Counted from the stretch's first letter, positions 8,192 to 18,114 are shown. The stretch: DNA of 64,000 nt from an uncultured Lachnospiraceae bacterium (GCA_947089905.1 CAMUMG010000001.1:434001-498000), one strand, 5' to 3'. Numbers and translations are program-made. The notes: a model not told the origin generated them from the sequence alone.

Positions 8192-9532
8192 TTATGCTGT
8201 ATAATTGACATTTGAACCTGTCAAATCAACAACCTGCTCCATTTGTTCTTGCTCCTCTTGTGTTGTTATATCATCTATATGAAGAACCTGTCGTCTTTTA
8301 GACTTCCCCTGCTGCTGACTTTCTTTTTCTGCAGATTCTCCATTTTTTTGGAATGCATATTCAGAAACATTTACCTCAATCGCTTCTACTTTAATTCCCT
8401 GTTGTTCTAGCGTTTCTCTTAAAATTTGTACTTGACTTTCAATTGCTTCCTTTGCTACTTGTGTCTGTGTTAGAAATTGAGCAGTCATAACTCCATTCTT
8501 AGAGGTAATATTTAAATTTACTTTTCCAAGATGTTCTGGATTTAACTGCATCTCCATAGAAGTCTGTTCGGGACGAATAACCACTTTCACCTGTTCTACA
8601 ATCTGTTGTGTAATTTCTCTAATTTGTGTAACTTGTTCTAATTGTTGCTCAGGTGCAGCCTCTTTCACAAAGGCGTTAGAAAGATTTTGTAAAAACTGTT
8701 CCCCTGCTGTTTTAGATTCTGGCTGTTTAGAAGAATGATCTTGTGAAGTAAATTCTTTTTTATTGTCCTCATTAGAAATCATTTTCTCTTCTTCATTTGA
8801 AGAAACAACTGTAACCGGAATCTCTTTTGTGTCTGATTTTTCTACTGTGTCTTTTGTTTCTGGTTTTAGTTCTGGCTTTGTATCTGTTATAAATTTCTCT
8901 TTGGCGGCAGCAAGTAGTTCTTGTGCAGGAATTCCTGTTTTTTGCTCTAGTTGTTCTTTTTGAATATCCACTACCTCTAAAATCTTAGTATAGGCATCTG
9001 CTACAGTCTCGTCAGTCAAAAAAACAGAAGGATCTGTGGTACCAGCATTTTTCATCACAAGAAGTTGGATATTTTCTGGTTGTAATAAATCAAACATTGT
9101 CAGACCTAACTGCTGTAACATATCATCAAGTTCTTCCTCTGAAATGTTTAAAATTTCACAGATAGACTTTTTTAACTTAGAAAGAGCTTCATTGACAACA
9201 TCTGTTGATTCTTGTTCTACTGAATCGACAGAATCTGTATTGGAAATATCCTTTTCCTGATTAACTGTATCTTTTGTAGTTTCTGTATTTGTTTTAGTAT
9301 CTACAGCTTTATTTTCTACAGTTTGTTGATTTGCTTCTTTCTCTGTAGTAACAGACTTATTTTTTCCTGACTCTGTTTTTTGAGAAGAGGAAACGGACTG
9401 ATTTTGATCCATAACTTGATCAAAAGAAAGATTCGACTTTCCATCTTTTTCATTTGATTTAAGCGTGGATTTTAATGTTGTTAAATTTTTGAGCATTGTA
9501 TTTGCTCCTGCCGCCATAATGTTATACGCCAT
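8192..9532 (-). CDS. fliK: Flagellar hook-length control protein FliK
   Basis: 446 residues. The first about 130 are Gln, Ser, Thr and Lys rich and look disordered, as expected for the secreted molecular ruler. The C-terminal Flg_hook domain (about 300-400) has MEMQLNPEHLGKVNLNI, then GVMTAQFLTQTQVAKEAIE and LRETLEQQGIKVEAIEVNV. FliK measures the hook and switches export specificity through FlhB. It lies between ylxF and flgD as in B. subtilis. Confidence 0.92.
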   Translation of the reverse strand: MAYNIMAAGANTMLKNLTTLKSTLKSNEKDGKSNLSFDQVMDQNQSVSSSQKTESGKNKSVTTEKEANQQTVENKAVDTKTNTETTKDTVNQEKDISNTDSVDSVEQESTDVVNEALSKLKKSICEILNISEEELDDMLQQLGLTMFDLLQPENIQLLVMKNAGTTDPSVFLTDETVADAYTKILEVVDIQKEQLEQKTGIPAQELLAAAKEKFITDTKPELKPETKDTVEKSDTKEIPVTVVSSNEEEKMISNEDNKKEFTSQDHSSKQPESKTAGEQFLQNLSNAFVKEAAPEQQLEQVTQIREITQQIVEQVKVVIRPEQTSMEMQLNPEHLGKVNLNITSKNGVMTAQFLTQTQVAKEAIESQVQILRETLEQQGIKVEAIEVNVSEYAFQKNGESAEKESQQQGKSKRRQVLHIDDITTQEEQEQMEQVVDLTGSNVNYTA

Positions 9533-9598
9533 CTCTAATACCTCCTTTCAATTCATTTTCTATCATAAAGCTTTTAAGCTCTATGTCATTTTTATCTG

Positions 9599-10381
9599 TC
9601 AATAATTGATTTGACTCATAATATCTGCCAGTGCTTCTTCATTCATATCTGCCATCTTTCTTAAAATCTTGGCAACAAATAAAGAATCCATTTTATTTAA
9701 AATAGCTGCACTTTCTGATGTCTTCATCGCCAGTAGCCATTCTGCAATCAATCCAATATCTGCCGTAGACTCTTCTAAAGCGGCAGCGGCCTGACTTGGC
9801 TTCATTGTCTTTAAAATATTTGCCTGTTCTTGTATTCCCTCATCATATTGTAATCTTTGTATTGCAAGCTGATATAGTCTTTCTGCTGTATCTGGATTAA
9901 TTTCTTCATAAAATTTTACATACTCTTCTAAATCAGGTGCTCTATCATTAAAAACTACCATTGTATCAAATCGTTCCACTCGCTCTTGAAAATTTAATAC
10001 ATCATCTTCAAATACTTTTAAACGATCAACTTCTGCCTGTAGTTCTGCTATCTTTTTTTGATAGTCCTCTGTTCCAGATGTTGCTTGTTCTAATTGAGCT
10101 CTTAATTTTTCAACTTCAGCAATGGCTTCTTCCATAGAAGAAAACTGATAATTTTCTTCCCAAATCTGTTGCTCTATTGGCACTTCCGGAAGCAGTGTAT
10201 TTAAAAGTGGAACATCCTTTAAAGAAGGACGAAGCATTGTTCCAAGTCCGCCGATATCAAGTTTAATTAAGACAGCAAAAATGGCAAGCCACAAGAGCAA
10301 AATAACTAAAATTACAATTAAAGTTAAAAGCTTGCCGCCTTTTTCTTCTCCTGCTTCTTGTCTTTTTTTATTTTTTGGCAT
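9599..10381 (-). CDS. ylxF: YlxF/MotE-like flagellar protein with MgtE-N-type C-terminus
   Basis: 260 residues from the ATG at 10381, preceded by AAAGGA; a TTG 30 bases upstream overlaps fliJ and is less likely. A very basic N-terminus is followed by one membrane helix (about 18-40), a coiled coil (about 85-135) and a C-terminal helical repeat (about 175-255) with PSQAAAALEES and TSESAAILNKMDSLFVAKIL, the MgtE N-domain type fold. In other bacteria MotE-type proteins of this design act as chaperones or scaffolds for the stator. The location between fliJ and fliK is that of B. subtilis ylxF. Confidence 0.8.
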   Translation of the reverse strand: MPKNKKRQEAGEEKGGKLLTLIVILVILLLWLAIFAVLIKLDIGGLGTMLRPSLKDVPLLNTLLPEVPIEQQIWEENYQFSSMEEAIAEVEKLRAQLEQATSGTEDYQKKIAELQAEVDRLKVFEDDVLNFQERVERFDTMVVFNDRAPDLEEYVKFYEEINPDTAERLYQLAIQRLQYDEGIQEQANILKTMKPSQAAAALEESTADIGLIAEWLLAMKTSESAAILNKMDSLFVAKILRKMADMNEEALADIMSQINY

Positions 10382-10397
10382 TTTCTTACGTCCTTTC

Positions 10398-10871
10398 TTA
10401 TTTTTCCTCAACTGCTAATTCCTGCTGTTTTGTTTTTTCCCCATATGTAAAGCTGACTAACTCATCAATTTCTTTTCGTTCTTCAGCATTAAATTCCAAA
10501 CAATAGGTTTCAAATGCCTTTTCTTTTAACTTTTCCTGTGTTTTTCGTTCTATCATAGCAAATTCCAGACGCTTTCTTGCCAATTCTACAGCTTGTTGTG
10601 CTTTTGAAACATTGATAATCTGCATCTGTATCTGTATTTTCATCAATTCTACTGCATCAGAAAGTTTTCTTATTTCAATAAGGTCTAGTTTTTTACATAC
10701 CTCTTCTCGAAGCTGTTGCTCATAAGAATCTCTTCTATGATGTAGATGTTCTAACTTTTCTTCTTCTTCTGTCAAATGTCTTCTTGCAATTCCATAGTAT
10801 GTTCGTTCCTGTTCTTCTAACTTTTGCTTAATATCTAAAATACTCTGCATTCGATAAATAAATTTTTGCAT
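10398..10871 (-). CDS. fliJ: Flagellar export chaperone FliJ
   Basis: 157 residues, almost entirely charged alpha-helical coiled coil, beginning MQKFIYRMQSILDIKQKLEE. The start follows AGAGGAGG at good spacing; a GTG 33 bases upstream would overlap fliI. FliJ-family features are the aromatic/arginine start and the ELARKRLEFAMIERKTQEKL segment. FliJ is the central stalk of the FliI ATPase ring and binds FlhA. Sequence conservation in the family is weak; the call relies on the coiled-coil pattern and position after fliI. Confidence 0.88.
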   Translation of the reverse strand: MQKFIYRMQSILDIKQKLEEQERTYYGIARRHLTEEEEKLEHLHHRRDSYEQQLREEVCKKLDLIEIRKLSDAVELMKIQIQMQIINVSKAQQAVELARKRLEFAMIERKTQEKLKEKAFETYCLEFNAEERKEIDELVSFTYGEKTKQQELAVEEK

Positions 10872-10884
10872 CCGTTTACCTCCT

Positions 10885-12195
10885 CTACTTTGCAAAGATT
10901 GCACTTAATTTTGCAAGTGTTTCCTCAAAGGTAAACTTTTCCTGAACTTCTTGACAAAGAAAAGTATTGACTTCATTTATTTTTGAAATTGCAAAATCAA
11001 TTTCTGGATTTGAGCCAGATTTATATGCCCCAATATTAATCAGATCTTCTGCATCCGAATATGTCGCCAGCACCATTTTTAATGTTCCCGCTAACTTTTT
11101 ATGTTCTTTTGAAGCAACTGCACTCATAACACGGGAAATACTTGCTAAAACATCAATCGCAGGATAATGATTTTTTTGTGCTAATTTTCTGGATAAAACA
11201 ATATGCCCATCTAAAATACCTCTCGCCGTATCTGTTATTGGTTCATTAAAATCATCGCCATCAACTAAAACAGTATATAATCCAGTAATTGAGCCTCTCT
11301 CTTTATTTCCTGCACGTTCTAATAACTTTGGCATCTCCGAGTATACACTTGGCGGATATCCGCGTGAAACTGGAGGCTCTCCCCCCGCCAATCCAATTTC
11401 ACGCTGTGCCATAGAAAAACGAGTTAAAGAATCCATCATCAATAAAACATCTTTTCCTTGATCTCTAAAATATTCTGCAATTGCGGTTGCTGTCTTAGCT
11501 GCCTTTTTTCGAATTAACGCTGGTTTATCCGAAGTGGCTATTACTAAAACAGAACGTCTGATTCCCTCTTCTCCAAGATCCCGTTCAATAAATTCTCGAA
11601 CTTCTCTTCCTCGTTCTCCAATTAAAGCAATAACATTGATATCTGCTTTTGTATTTCTTGCAAACATACCAAGCAGGGTACTTTTTCCAACACCACTTCC
11701 GGCAAAAATTCCAATTCTTTGTCCTTTCCCAATGGTTAAAAGTCCATCTACTGCTTTTACTCCAAGTGTTAAAGGTTCTGTAATAATTGCTCTTGACATA
11801 GGTTCTGGAGCAGCGGCCTCTACAGGATAATATTCTTTTGTATCTAATGTTGTTTTATCCATCGGATGTCCTAAGCCATCTAATACCTGCCCTAATAATT
11901 GTGGTCCTACATTAACTACAAGAGGCTCATGTTTGTTTTCTACTGTACTTCCAACCCCAATTCCTGTAATATCTTCATACGGCATAAGAAGCAGCCGATC
12001 ATCCCGAAATCCGATAACCTCTGCTTCCACCTGCACTTTTTTATCTTGGGAAACGATCACACACAAATCATTTAAATTTGCTTCAGGACCAATGGATTCT
12101 ACTGTAAGGCCCACAATCTTTGTCACTTTCCCCATTTTTTTTATAAAGGAACGGGTGAGCAATATATTATATTTTGTAAAATCTATGTTATTCAT
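10885..12195 (-). CDS. fliI: Flagellum-specific ATPase FliI
   Basis: 436 residues. Walker A GSGVGKST is at 166-173, followed by the F1-ATPase-like core signatures [31 protein letters not shown] and [19 protein letters not shown]. These distinguish FliI from F1 beta subunits. It forms a hexamer at the base of the export apparatus with FliH and FliJ, energising unfolding and release of export substrates. All catalytic motifs are intact. Confidence 0.96.
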   Translation of the reverse strand: MNNIDFTKYNILLTRSFIKKMGKVTKIVGLTVESIGPEANLNDLCVIVSQDKKVQVEAEVIGFRDDRLLLMPYEDITGIGVGSTVENKHEPLVVNVGPQLLGQVLDGLGHPMDKTTLDTKEYYPVEAAAPEPMSRAIITEPLTLGVKAVDGLLTIGKGQRIGIFAGSGVGKSTLLGMFARNTKADINVIALIGERGREVREFIERDLGEEGIRRSVLVIATSDKPALIRKKAAKTATAIAEYFRDQGKDVLLMMDSLTRFSMAQREIGLAGGEPPVSRGYPPSVYSEMPKLLERAGNKERGSITGLYTVLVDGDDFNEPITDTARGILDGHIVLSRKLAQKNHYPAIDVLASISRVMSAVASKEHKKLAGTLKMVLATYSDAEDLINIGAYKSGSNPEIDFAISKINEVNTFLCQEVQEKFTFEETLAKLSAIFAK

Positions 12196-12199
12196 CCCC

Positions 12200-13114
12200 T
12201 CATGCCCCCTGTTCCCCTATTACAAATGATTTTTCTTTTTCCCCTGCAAGTAACTTTAAATCTGCTATTAGCCCCTTTAACTGAACATCTAAACTGCTAT
12301 CAATAATTTTACTATCTGTTTTTATCATACACTGCCCCTTATAAAGAGCAGGGTCTTTTATAATTTCTAATTCTGTTCCCTCTTTTAACTTCCAAAGCAA
12401 CTCTGTTTTATGTGAAGATACAAAATCATAATCCTCTTTAGAAACTCGAACTAAAAAATTTTTACTTCCTTCTGTTTCTAAAAATGCCTGTTCTATTAAA
12501 TGTAAAATAATTTCCTGTTTTTCTTCTATTAAAACTCCTGTCAGTTTTTGTACTAAAGATATCAAAAGACTAGCAACTTTTGGCTCTAATTGTTCTACCA
12601 TTTGAGTATACTCTTTTTCATGTTGCCTTTTTTCCTTCTCTAGTGTCTCTCTTATTGCATTTACTTCTTTTATTCCACGCTGCTTTCCATCCTCATAACC
12701 ATCTTCTCTTGCCTGCCTGAGAATATCATTCTTCATGCTTTCTGCTCTATTTTTAGCATCACTTAGCATTTGAGCAACATGTCCTCTTGCCTCTTCTAAA
12801 ATCTCTTCCGTATCTTCCTCAATTCTTTTTCGGTTTTCTTCTCGTTCTTTTTCAAGAAGTTCTTGTATTTGTTCAGGAGTCATCTGAGGAGGTTGGATAG
12901 GTAAATTTCCCAACTTTTCTTTTTCCTCTTCAGAAAGTTCCTGTTCTGACATAAACTTTAATCCTGGAATTCCCTCTACAAACTCTCCCGTCTGTCCAAT
13001 ATTCATACGGTTTTGGATATATTGCTGAATTTTTTTCTCAGCTTTTTCATTCATATCGAGTTTTCGTTTTTCCTCTGGATAACGAATCGCATATGCCTTG
13101 ATTAAATTAGACAA
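12200..13114 (-). CDS. fliH: Flagellar assembly protein FliH
   Basis: 304 residues from a TTG at 13114 that lies within the last codons of fliG. GGAGGTGA stands eight bases before this TTG, and the resulting protein begins [20 protein letters not shown], like relatives. Upstream GTG/TTG options have poorer spacing. Charged helical N-terminal half (about 90-170, long coiled coil [17 protein letters not shown]) and a FliH/HrpE-type C-terminal domain (about 180-300). FliH dimers hold FliI and regulate its ATPase. Overlap with fliG implies translational coupling. Confidence 0.9.
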   Translation of the reverse strand: MSNLIKAYAIRYPEEKRKLDMNEKAEKKIQQYIQNRMNIGQTGEFVEGIPGLKFMSEQELSEEEKEKLGNLPIQPPQMTPEQIQELLEKEREENRKRIEEDTEEILEEARGHVAQMLSDAKNRAESMKNDILRQAREDGYEDGKQRGIKEVNAIRETLEKEKRQHEKEYTQMVEQLEPKVASLLISLVQKLTGVLIEEKQEIILHLIEQAFLETEGSKNFLVRVSKEDYDFVSSHKTELLWKLKEGTELEIIKDPALYKGQCMIKTDSKIIDSSLDVQLKGLIADLKLLAGEKEKSFVIGEQGA

Positions 13115-14123
13115 CGATCTCGTCACCTCCACCTCTAGATATAACAATATCTCCAGAATCTTCCAGTTTTCGTATTACATTTACAATCTTTTGCTGCGCC
13201 TCTTCTACATCCTTTAAACGCACTGGTCCCATAAATTCCATATCTTCTTTAATCATTGCAGCTAAACGTTTTGACAAGTTATTGAAAATGGCACTTTTAA
13301 CATTGTCATTTGCACTTTTTAATGCAATAGCAAGATCATTATTCTCTACATCTCGAAGGACACGTTGAATAGATCTATCATCTAAAGTAATAATATCTTC
13401 AAATACAAACATCTTACGACGAATTTCATCTGCAAGTTCTGGTTCATCAATTTCTAAAGCTTCCATAATATGCTTTTCTGTACTTCTATCTACTGTATTT
13501 AAAATTTCAACAATAGCATCTACACCACCGGCAATAGTATAGTCCTGATTTACTAAAGATGCAAGTTTTCGCTCTAATACCTTTTCTACCTCTTTAATAA
13601 CATCTGGTGAAGTACGATCCATTTGAGCAATACGCTTTGCTACATCTGCCTGCTTTTCAGGAGTCAGCGCTCCAATAATTTGTGCTGACTGACCAGAAGA
13701 CAAATAGGAAAGGATTAAAGCAATTGTCTGCGGATGTTCATCTTGAATAAAGTTTAAAAGTTGTGAAGCATCTGTTTTGCGGATAAATTCAAATGGACGT
13801 ACCTGTAAGGATGCCGTCAATTTTCCAATAACTTCTTTTGCCTTTTCCTGTCCAAGAGATTTTTCTAACAATTCTTTTGCATAAGAAATACCACCTTCTG
13901 CAATATATTGTTGTGCAAGACAGACTTCATAAAACTCTTCTAATATGGTTTCCTTTGTCTGATTAGAAATACTTCTGGTATTGGCAATTTCTAAAGTCAG
14001 TTCTTCAATTTCTTCTTCCTTTAGATGCTTAAAAATTTGTGACGATTTCTCCGGTCCAAGTGTGATTAAAAGAATTGCCGCCTTTTGTATTCCTGTTAGA
14101 TCCGATGACGCTTGTTTCGCCAT
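13107..14123 (-). CDS. fliG: Flagellar motor switch protein FliG
   Basis: 338 residues. The N-terminal domain binds FliF, the middle domain contains the EHPQ motif (129-132, then TIALILSYL), and the C-terminal domain carries the charged torque helix region (about 270-300, DVENNDLAIALKSANDNVKS). FliG couples MotA to rotor movement. All three armadillo-like domains are present and full length. It lies directly after fliF and before fliH. Confidence 0.96.
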   Translation of the reverse strand: MAKQASSDLTGIQKAAILLITLGPEKSSQIFKHLKEEEIEELTLEIANTRSISNQTKETILEEFYEVCLAQQYIAEGGISYAKELLEKSLGQEKAKEVIGKLTASLQVRPFEFIRKTDASQLLNFIQDEHPQTIALILSYLSSGQSAQIIGALTPEKQADVAKRIAQMDRTSPDVIKEVEKVLERKLASLVNQDYTIAGGVDAIVEILNTVDRSTEKHIMEALEIDEPELADEIRRKMFVFEDIITLDDRSIQRVLRDVENNDLAIALKSANDNVKSAIFNNLSKRLAAMIKEDMEFMGPVRLKDVEEAQQKIVNVIRKLEDSGDIVISRGGGDEIVV

Positions 14124-14144
14124 ACAGTTATCCCCTCTCTTCTA

Positions 14145-15746
14145 CTAATTCCATCCTTCCTCTAGCCAATTACGCAACAGATTGGCAACTGCTTCCGGAT
14201 TTTCTTCCACAAATTCCTCTATCATTCGTCTGGTTTCTGATTTATCGCTAAATTCAACTTTATCTAAGCTCTGGTTCTCTGTTGTAGTTGCTAAAATATC
14301 TTCAATTGATAACTCTGGTTCCGTTTCTGTAACTTCTACTGGTTTCATACCACGGAATACAACAAAGATTAACATACCTAAAATTAAAGCAAATAATAAA
14401 ATCTTTAAATACAGATCCCAATTTGTTCCTTCTGTTTCTCTTGGAATAAAGTTATAAAGTTCATATGCCTGTAATGTAATATTCTCTGCTGGAATTCCAC
14501 TTGCATTAGCAAATGCAGTTATAAACTGTTCATCAAGAGTAAGTGCTACAGGATCACTGTGTGTATATCGATATTCGTCAAATGTCGTTCCCTCTAATAA
14601 TCCTCTTGCTTCTAATTCTTCTTCTGTCTGGTCTACTACTCTCCGTAATACTACAGACATACTGGATTCCTGTCTATTAAACATTCCCCATTCTGAAGTC
14701 ATCTCTGTTGTTTTTTTACTTGGGAGATAGGAAATTTTTTCTGTATCTGAGCTTGAACTTCCATTTGTATTATTTTGAATATAATAATCAGGTTCGTCAT
14801 TTGAATCCGTTCCCGGAATATCTCCTGACACAGAAGTATTTTCACTAGAAGTTTTCTCATACGTTGCATAAAGTCCTTGTTCCTGTCCTTCTGCTGCAAG
14901 GTATTCTTCCATTAATGTATACACTTTATCAAAATTTAAAGAAAGATTAAATCCAAATTCTGCATCATCAAAATTGTTCATCAATGCCAGTGCATAGAGC
15001 TGATCTCTCATTAAATTCGTAAATTTCTGTCTATATTCTATTGTTTTTGTGGTATACTGTTCTTCTTCATCTTCTGGACCATTATAGAGCAGATGGTTAT
15101 ATTGATCAATTACTTTAACAGAGTCAGCAGTCTTATTTCCAAGAGATGCTGCAACTGCAATTGCAATATTTTCTGCCATTGATGCTTCAAATCGGCTATT
15201 TGTTGTAAGATAAACTGTACAGCCAACTTCCTGCTGTGACTGTAAAATGGAATATGTATTTTCCTTTGGATAATATTTTACTTTACAATCATCAATTCCG
15301 ACCTGTTTTTTAATGGTTTCTGCCAAAGAATCCTGCATATATAATGCTTTAATAGTTTCTTTATCACTGCTGGTTGCGCTAATATCTGTAATAGCATCTA
15401 GCAGTTTGCTGACGGATACTCCTTGTGTTCCGGTTACAACCGGATCTGTCATTAAAAAGATTGCATCCGTCTTTTTTGTCGCATCTACTAAAACCGTGAC
15501 ATTATCATCCTCCACACGATATTGGATACCAGCATCTTTTAATGCCTGTGTCACTGCTTTTGCAGTAGAAACATCTTCAAAGACAGCTAATTGTGTATAC
15601 GAAACTCGATTTAACATAAAAACCAAAATTCCTAAAGTCAGCAAAATGATCGCTGTCACACTAATTATAACTGCTCTTTGTTTTTTAGAATATTTTTTCC
15701 AAATTTCTAACAACTTACCAGGTATCTGTTTTATCCTATCCGGCAT
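14145..15746 (-). CDS. fliF: Flagellar MS-ring protein FliF
   Basis: 533 residues with membrane helices near 25-47 and 443-463. The periplasmic part has the two ring-building motifs of the YscJ/FliF family (for example AVTQALKDAGIQYRVEDD), and the C-terminal cytoplasmic tail ENPEAVANLLRNWLEE is the FliG-binding peptide. An acidic Ser/Asn/Thr-rich insertion at about 295-340 is typical of FliF. It forms the MS ring, the first assembled base of the flagellum. Confidence 0.95.
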   Translation of the reverse strand: MPDRIKQIPGKLLEIWKKYSKKQRAVIISVTAIILLTLGILVFMLNRVSYTQLAVFEDVSTAKAVTQALKDAGIQYRVEDDNVTVLVDATKKTDAIFLMTDPVVTGTQGVSVSKLLDAITDISATSSDKETIKALYMQDSLAETIKKQVGIDDCKVKYYPKENTYSILQSQQEVGCTVYLTTNSRFEASMAENIAIAVAASLGNKTADSVKVIDQYNHLLYNGPEDEEEQYTTKTIEYRQKFTNLMRDQLYALALMNNFDDAEFGFNLSLNFDKVYTLMEEYLAAEGQEQGLYATYEKTSSENTSVSGDIPGTDSNDEPDYYIQNNTNGSSSSDTEKISYLPSKKTTEMTSEWGMFNRQESSMSVVLRRVVDQTEEELEARGLLEGTTFDEYRYTHSDPVALTLDEQFITAFANASGIPAENITLQAYELYNFIPRETEGTNWDLYLKILLFALILGMLIFVVFRGMKPVEVTETEPELSIEDILATTTENQSLDKVEFSDKSETRRMIEEFVEENPEAVANLLRNWLEEGWN

Positions 15747-15776
15747 CTGTCAGCCCCTTGCCTTTCAAATCATATT

Positions 15777-16091
15777 TTAGAACTGTATCTGCATGATCTC
15801 TTTATATGCGTCTAGTACAGCATTTCTGACAGCAACGGTATACTGCAAAGAAAAGGTTGCTTTTGCCTGAGCCGACATCAACTCTACTGGATTGTCTAAA
15901 TCTCCAACAGCATAAGACATCGATGCTTCTTTTGCACGATCTGAATATTCATTTGTTTCATTAATCATAGAAAGGGCCGACTGAAATAATGTTTCAAATG
16001 CTTTATTTCTATTTGGTTTTTTTTCTATAGACTGCTGGTTTTTTTCAAGCCGCTCAATCCTGCTGATACGGTCAATTGAAGTTGTATCCAT
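15777..16091 (-). CDS. fliE: Flagellar hook-basal body complex protein FliE
   Basis: 104 residues, helical. The C-terminal half has FliE signatures: DNPVELMSAQAKATFSLQY and VRNAVLDAYKEIMQIQ. FliE joins the MS ring and export gate to the proximal rod. The order flgB-flgC-fliE-fliF is the standard one for Firmicutes. Confidence 0.94.
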   Translation of the reverse strand: MDTTSIDRISRIERLEKNQQSIEKKPNRNKAFETLFQSALSMINETNEYSDRAKEASMSYAVGDLDNPVELMSAQAKATFSLQYTVAVRNAVLDAYKEIMQIQF

Positions 16092-16127
16092 TTTATGTAA
16101 CCTTCCTTCTGTATTTCATCCTTCTAA

Positions 16128-16586
16128 CTATTGTCCTATTTCCAGAGTTTTAAGCAGCATACTCTTTGTTGCATTCATTGCAGTCACATTTGCTTCATAT
16201 GCACGTGTGGCATCAATTAAGTTTGTCATTTCTGTTATTGGATTGACATTTGGATATGTAACATATCCATCTTCGTCTGAATCTGGATGAGCTGGATCAT
16301 AAACTTTTCTCATCTCATTTACATGATCCTCAACAATACCAGTCACTCTTACTCCTCTTCCTGTAAATGAAGGAGCATAAGAATAATTAGATTGATTTTC
16401 AAAAAGAATCGATTCAAAGGAACTTGTCGTTCTTTCTGCAAAAACTAAAGTTCGTCTTCGATATGGTTCTCCATCTGCTCCTCTTGTTGTACTTGCATTA
16501 GCAATATTTTGTGCAATTAGATCCATGCGAAGACGCTGTGCAGTCAATCCACTTGCACTGATATTTAAAGTATCAATTACCCCCAT
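16128..16586 (-). CDS. flgC: Flagellar basal-body rod protein FlgC
   Basis: 152 residues with the N-terminal rod motif (NISASGLTAQRLRMD, IAQNIANASTT) and the C-terminal motif (PITEMTNLIDATRAYEANV) shared by rod and hook proteins. The length and the internal PYRRRTLVF segment are specific for FlgC. It polymerises in the proximal rod after export. A gap of 13 bases separates it from flgB. Confidence 0.95.
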   Translation of the reverse strand: MGVIDTLNISASGLTAQRLRMDLIAQNIANASTTRGADGEPYRRRTLVFAERTTSSFESILFENQSNYSYAPSFTGRGVRVTGIVEDHVNEMRKVYDPAHPDSDEDGYVTYPNVNPITEMTNLIDATRAYEANVTAMNATKSMLLKTLEIGQ

Positions 16587-16599
16587 ATTAATTCACCTC

Positions 16600-16986
16600 C
16601 TATTTTTGCAGTACCGCTTTTAATCGGTTAAATTCCTGATTAATCGAATTTAATAACGTATTAAACCTAATATTATTTTGTGCCAAATTTGCATTTTCTG
16701 TATCCGGATTTACATTGTTTCCGTCCAACCGATAATCTAGCCCTTCTTGATCTGTATAAATTGTTGTCTGTAACTGATCCAAATTCACATTTGCTACTCG
16801 ACGGTCTAAATTGCCACTTGTGCCTAACTCTTTTCTTAAATAAGTTTCAAATTGAATTTCTTTTCTCTTATAACCCGGTGTAGACTGATTTGCAAGATTA
16901 TTACTAATTACCGTATTTCGCAATAATGAGGCTTCTGCGGCTTTTGATAAAACATTGATGTAATTATAAGCATCTGAGCCTATCAT
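16600..16986 (-). CDS. flgB: Flagellar basal-body rod protein FlgB
   Basis: 128 residues from the ATG at 16986, with AAAGGA nine bases before it; a TTG two codons upstream is less likely. The rod-protein motif VISNNLANQSTPGYKRKEI identifies FlgB. It is the first gene of the flagellar operon, with its own promoter upstream. FlgB builds the proximal rod together with FlgC, FlgF and FliE. Confidence 0.95.
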   Translation of the reverse strand: MIGSDAYNYINVLSKAAEASLLRNTVISNNLANQSTPGYKRKEIQFETYLRKELGTSGNLDRRVANVNLDQLQTTIYTDQEGLDYRLDGNNVNPDTENANLAQNNIRFNTLLNSINQEFNRLKAVLQK

Positions 16987-17029
16987 ATCCAATCATCCTT
17001 TCACCCTATTAATCAATTGTACCCTTAAT

Positions 17030-17058
17030 ATTATATTGAATTTTGAAAAAAAACACAA
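17030..17058 (-). promoter_or_regulatory. Promoter of the fla/che operon (upstream of flgB)
   Basis: -35 TTGTGT at 17053-17058, 17-base spacer, -10 TATAAT at 17030-17035, all on the minus strand, 44 bases before flgB. This is a housekeeping sigma-A pattern; no sigma-D (TAAA-N15-GCCGATAT) element was seen. A CodY-box-like sequence (17064-17078, four mismatches to the 15-base consensus) lies immediately upstream of the -35. That fits CodY repression of motility known from Bacillus, but the match is weak. Confidence 0.65.
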
Positions 17059-17191
17059 GACAAAATTCTCAAAAAAAGCGAATAACGTTGTACTCTACGC
17101 TAGTCAATTAGACCTACCATCCTTTGAATATATATTGATTTTTTCCTATAACAGATACCATTCTCATCCTCCATATTATTAAAATAGAAAG

Positions 17192-17216
17192 GGGATCTGT
17201 AGTATCTACAAATCCC
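17192..17216 (-). terminator. Rho-independent terminator of codY
   Basis: An 11-base stem (17192-17202 with 17206-17216) and a 3-base loop. The single irregular pair is a U-G wobble in minus-strand RNA. The minus-strand 3' flank is U-rich (CCCTTTCTATTTTAA). It lies 44 bases after the codY stop and ahead of the flagellar promoter, so the two units are separately transcribed. Confidence 0.75.
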
Positions 17217-17259
17217 TCCGTTGCAATTACCTCCGTGTAAACAGCACTGGATGTCTTTA

Positions 17260-18027
17260 TTACTGCATCTTCTTTAATTCATCAAAGACAACATCATTTA
17301 ATACTTTGATATACGTTCCTTTCATTCCAGAAGAACGAGATTCGATCACACCTGCACTTTCAAACTTTCTTAACGCATTTACAATGACAGAGCGTGTAAT
17401 GCCAACCCGATCAGCAATTTTACTTGCCACTAAAATTCCTTCGTTTCCTTCTAGTTCTGCAAAGATATGTGTAATTGCTTCTAATTCAGAAAATGATAAT
17501 GTGCTGATCGCTGAACGTACAATCTGTATTTTCCGATTTTCTTCTGCATTCTCTTCATTTACTGAACGCATCATTTCTAGCCCAACTACTGTTGTTCCAT
17601 ATTCACTTAAAATAATATCATCGATAGAATATGGCTTACTATTTGTGTAAATGAACAATGTCCCTAAACGCTCTCCTGCAATATCTATCGGCGTAATAAT
17701 GGCTTGATAATTTTCAATTCCTTTTGATTCAAAACCTAATGTTTCTAAATTCACATTTTCTTTCGTCGATAGAATATTCAAAAGACGTTCATTTAACATC
17801 TTATCAATATACCCTCCAACGGTGTCCTTAATTAATTCCCCAATTGGATTAATATCGGGGCGATTTTTAATTCCAAGCACTTTTCCCTTCTTACTGATTA
17901 CTAGAATATTCGATTCTAGTATTTCACCTAAAACTTCGCATATATCATTAAATACTACTTTATGCGAATTGTTATTGTGTAAGAGTTTATTAATTTTTCT
18001 TGTCTTATCTAATAATTGTACACTCAT
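17260..18027 (-). CDS. codY: Global nutritional regulator CodY
   Basis: 255 residues from the ATG preceded by GGGGG; an ATG 36 bases upstream has no ribosome site. The N-terminal GAF domain (about 1-150, MSVQLLDKTRKINKLLHN) binds branched-chain amino acids. The C-terminal winged helix-turn-helix (about 190-255) contains SKIADRVGITRSVIVNAL, the conserved DNA-reading helix, and SAGVIESRSSGMKGTYI. CodY represses adaptive genes when amino acids and GTP are plentiful. It lies next to the flagellar operon as in B. subtilis. Candidate CodY boxes in this window are at 28610-28635 and, weaker, 17064-17078. Confidence 0.97.
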   Translation of the reverse strand: MSVQLLDKTRKINKLLHNNNSHKVVFNDICEVLGEILESNILVISKKGKVLGIKNRPDINPIGELIKDTVGGYIDKMLNERLLNILSTKENVNLETLGFESKGIENYQAIITPIDIAGERLGTLFIYTNSKPYSIDDIILSEYGTTVVGLEMMRSVNEENAEENRKIQIVRSAISTLSFSELEAITHIFAELEGNEGILVASKIADRVGITRSVIVNALRKFESAGVIESRSSGMKGTYIKVLNDVVFDELKKMQ

Positions 18028-18114
18028 CTTAAGACCCCCGCTTGTCATCAGAACTATATTCACAAGAAACGTAGAACGGAAATCAAAAAATACAGAATTC
18101 TGACTTCGCTTCTT

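Noticed and set aside
18093..18102. Palindrome CAGAATTCTG after the codY promoter as an autoregulatory CodY box
   Set aside because: It does not extend into the AATTTTCWGAAAATT pattern; too many mismatches on both flanks.
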